Below the pieces are notes generated by a model. That model searched no databases. It saw nothing but the letters and a program-made list of their open reading frames with translations, and was not told the origin of the DNA. Positions 5,318-5,437 of a DNA stretch of 5,437 bases are shown here, in pieces. Source of the stretch: Bacillota bacterium (GTDB lineage Bacteria > Bacillota > Clostridia > Acetivibrionales > DSM-2933); contig JAEZNF010000224.1 in the NCBI GenBank assembly GCA_023441845.1, positions 1 through 5,437 on the forward strand, read 5' to 3'. How positions within the stretch are numbered: position 1 is the first letter of the stretch; the number at the start of each line of letters is the position of its first letter. The translations under genes and the position numbers were made by a program.

Positions 5318-5437
5318 TTTCGCACTTTGAAAACAAAATACTTCCAAAGGATATATTACCATAGCTTTTTAGCAATAAAAATAGGAATATAGATAAAAAC
5401 GGAAAGTGAGGTCTAGTCACCATGTATATCTACATTC
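5195..5437 (+). mobile_element. Possible left end of an insertion interrupting the AAA gene
   Basis: Sequence from roughly 5195 onward no longer fits the ATPase family and is much more AT-rich. An inverted repeat TATAGT/ACTATA (5294-5299, 5311-5316) overlaps the premature stop. A new plus-strand frame may begin at 5422. No terminal inverted repeat or target duplication can be shown because the right end is outside the window. Confidence 0.3.
5422..5437 (+). CDS. Start of an unidentified gene at the right edge, possibly a transposase
   Basis: ATG at 5422-5424 is preceded by GTGAGGT (5407-5413) as a ribosome site with about 8-nt spacing. Only MYIYI is visible. Some transposases start similarly, and a transposase would explain the broken AAA gene on the left. 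Five residues cannot identify a family. Confidence 0.3.

Overview
The window looks like chromosome from a cellulosome-forming, low-GC Gram-positive anaerobe of the Acetivibrio/Ruminiclostridium type. The main reasons are a bacterial expansin fused to an X module plus type II dockerin closely resembling the C-terminus of the scaffoldin CipA, a secreted protein with three SLH repeats, strong AGGAGG ribosome sites and AT-rich intergenic DNA. The species is inferred from these features, not proven.

Layout. From 1 to 3745 everything recognisable is on the minus strand. Read in the direction of transcription (right to left) it holds: a secreted SLH-repeat protein (2783-3745), a 43-residue very basic small ORF just behind it (2628-2759), a single initiator tRNA-fMet (2427-2502) with its own promoter and a strong terminator, an expansin with X module, type II dockerin and Thr/Pro linker (462-1928), a perfect 11-bp hairpin (414-438), and a second expansin without dockerin (1-287) that runs off the left edge. 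On the plus strand, divergent from the SLH gene, 4451-5317 encodes the N-terminal part of an AAA-family ATPase. It loses family resemblance after about residue 247 and ends in AT-rich sequence, probably interrupted by an insertion whose own reading frame may begin at 5422.

How the parts fit. The two expansins should loosen cellulose or plant cell walls without hydrolysis. One would be docked onto a type II cohesin, either at the cell surface or on a free scaffoldin. The other would be released freely, at least as far as its visible N-terminus shows. The SLH protein would sit on secondary cell-wall polymer, but it has no cohesin and so is not an obvious receptor for the dockerin.

The least ordinary stretch is the 705-bp gap between the divergent SLH and AAA genes. 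It has a good minus-strand promoter (4228-4256), an intrinsic terminator about 60 nt downstream (4158-4177), and then about 240 nt rich in mutually exclusive and long-range base pairing (3875-4113) before the SLH start. I read it as either a short RNA followed by a structured leader, or an attenuated leader of the SLH gene. I could not assign it to a known RNA family.
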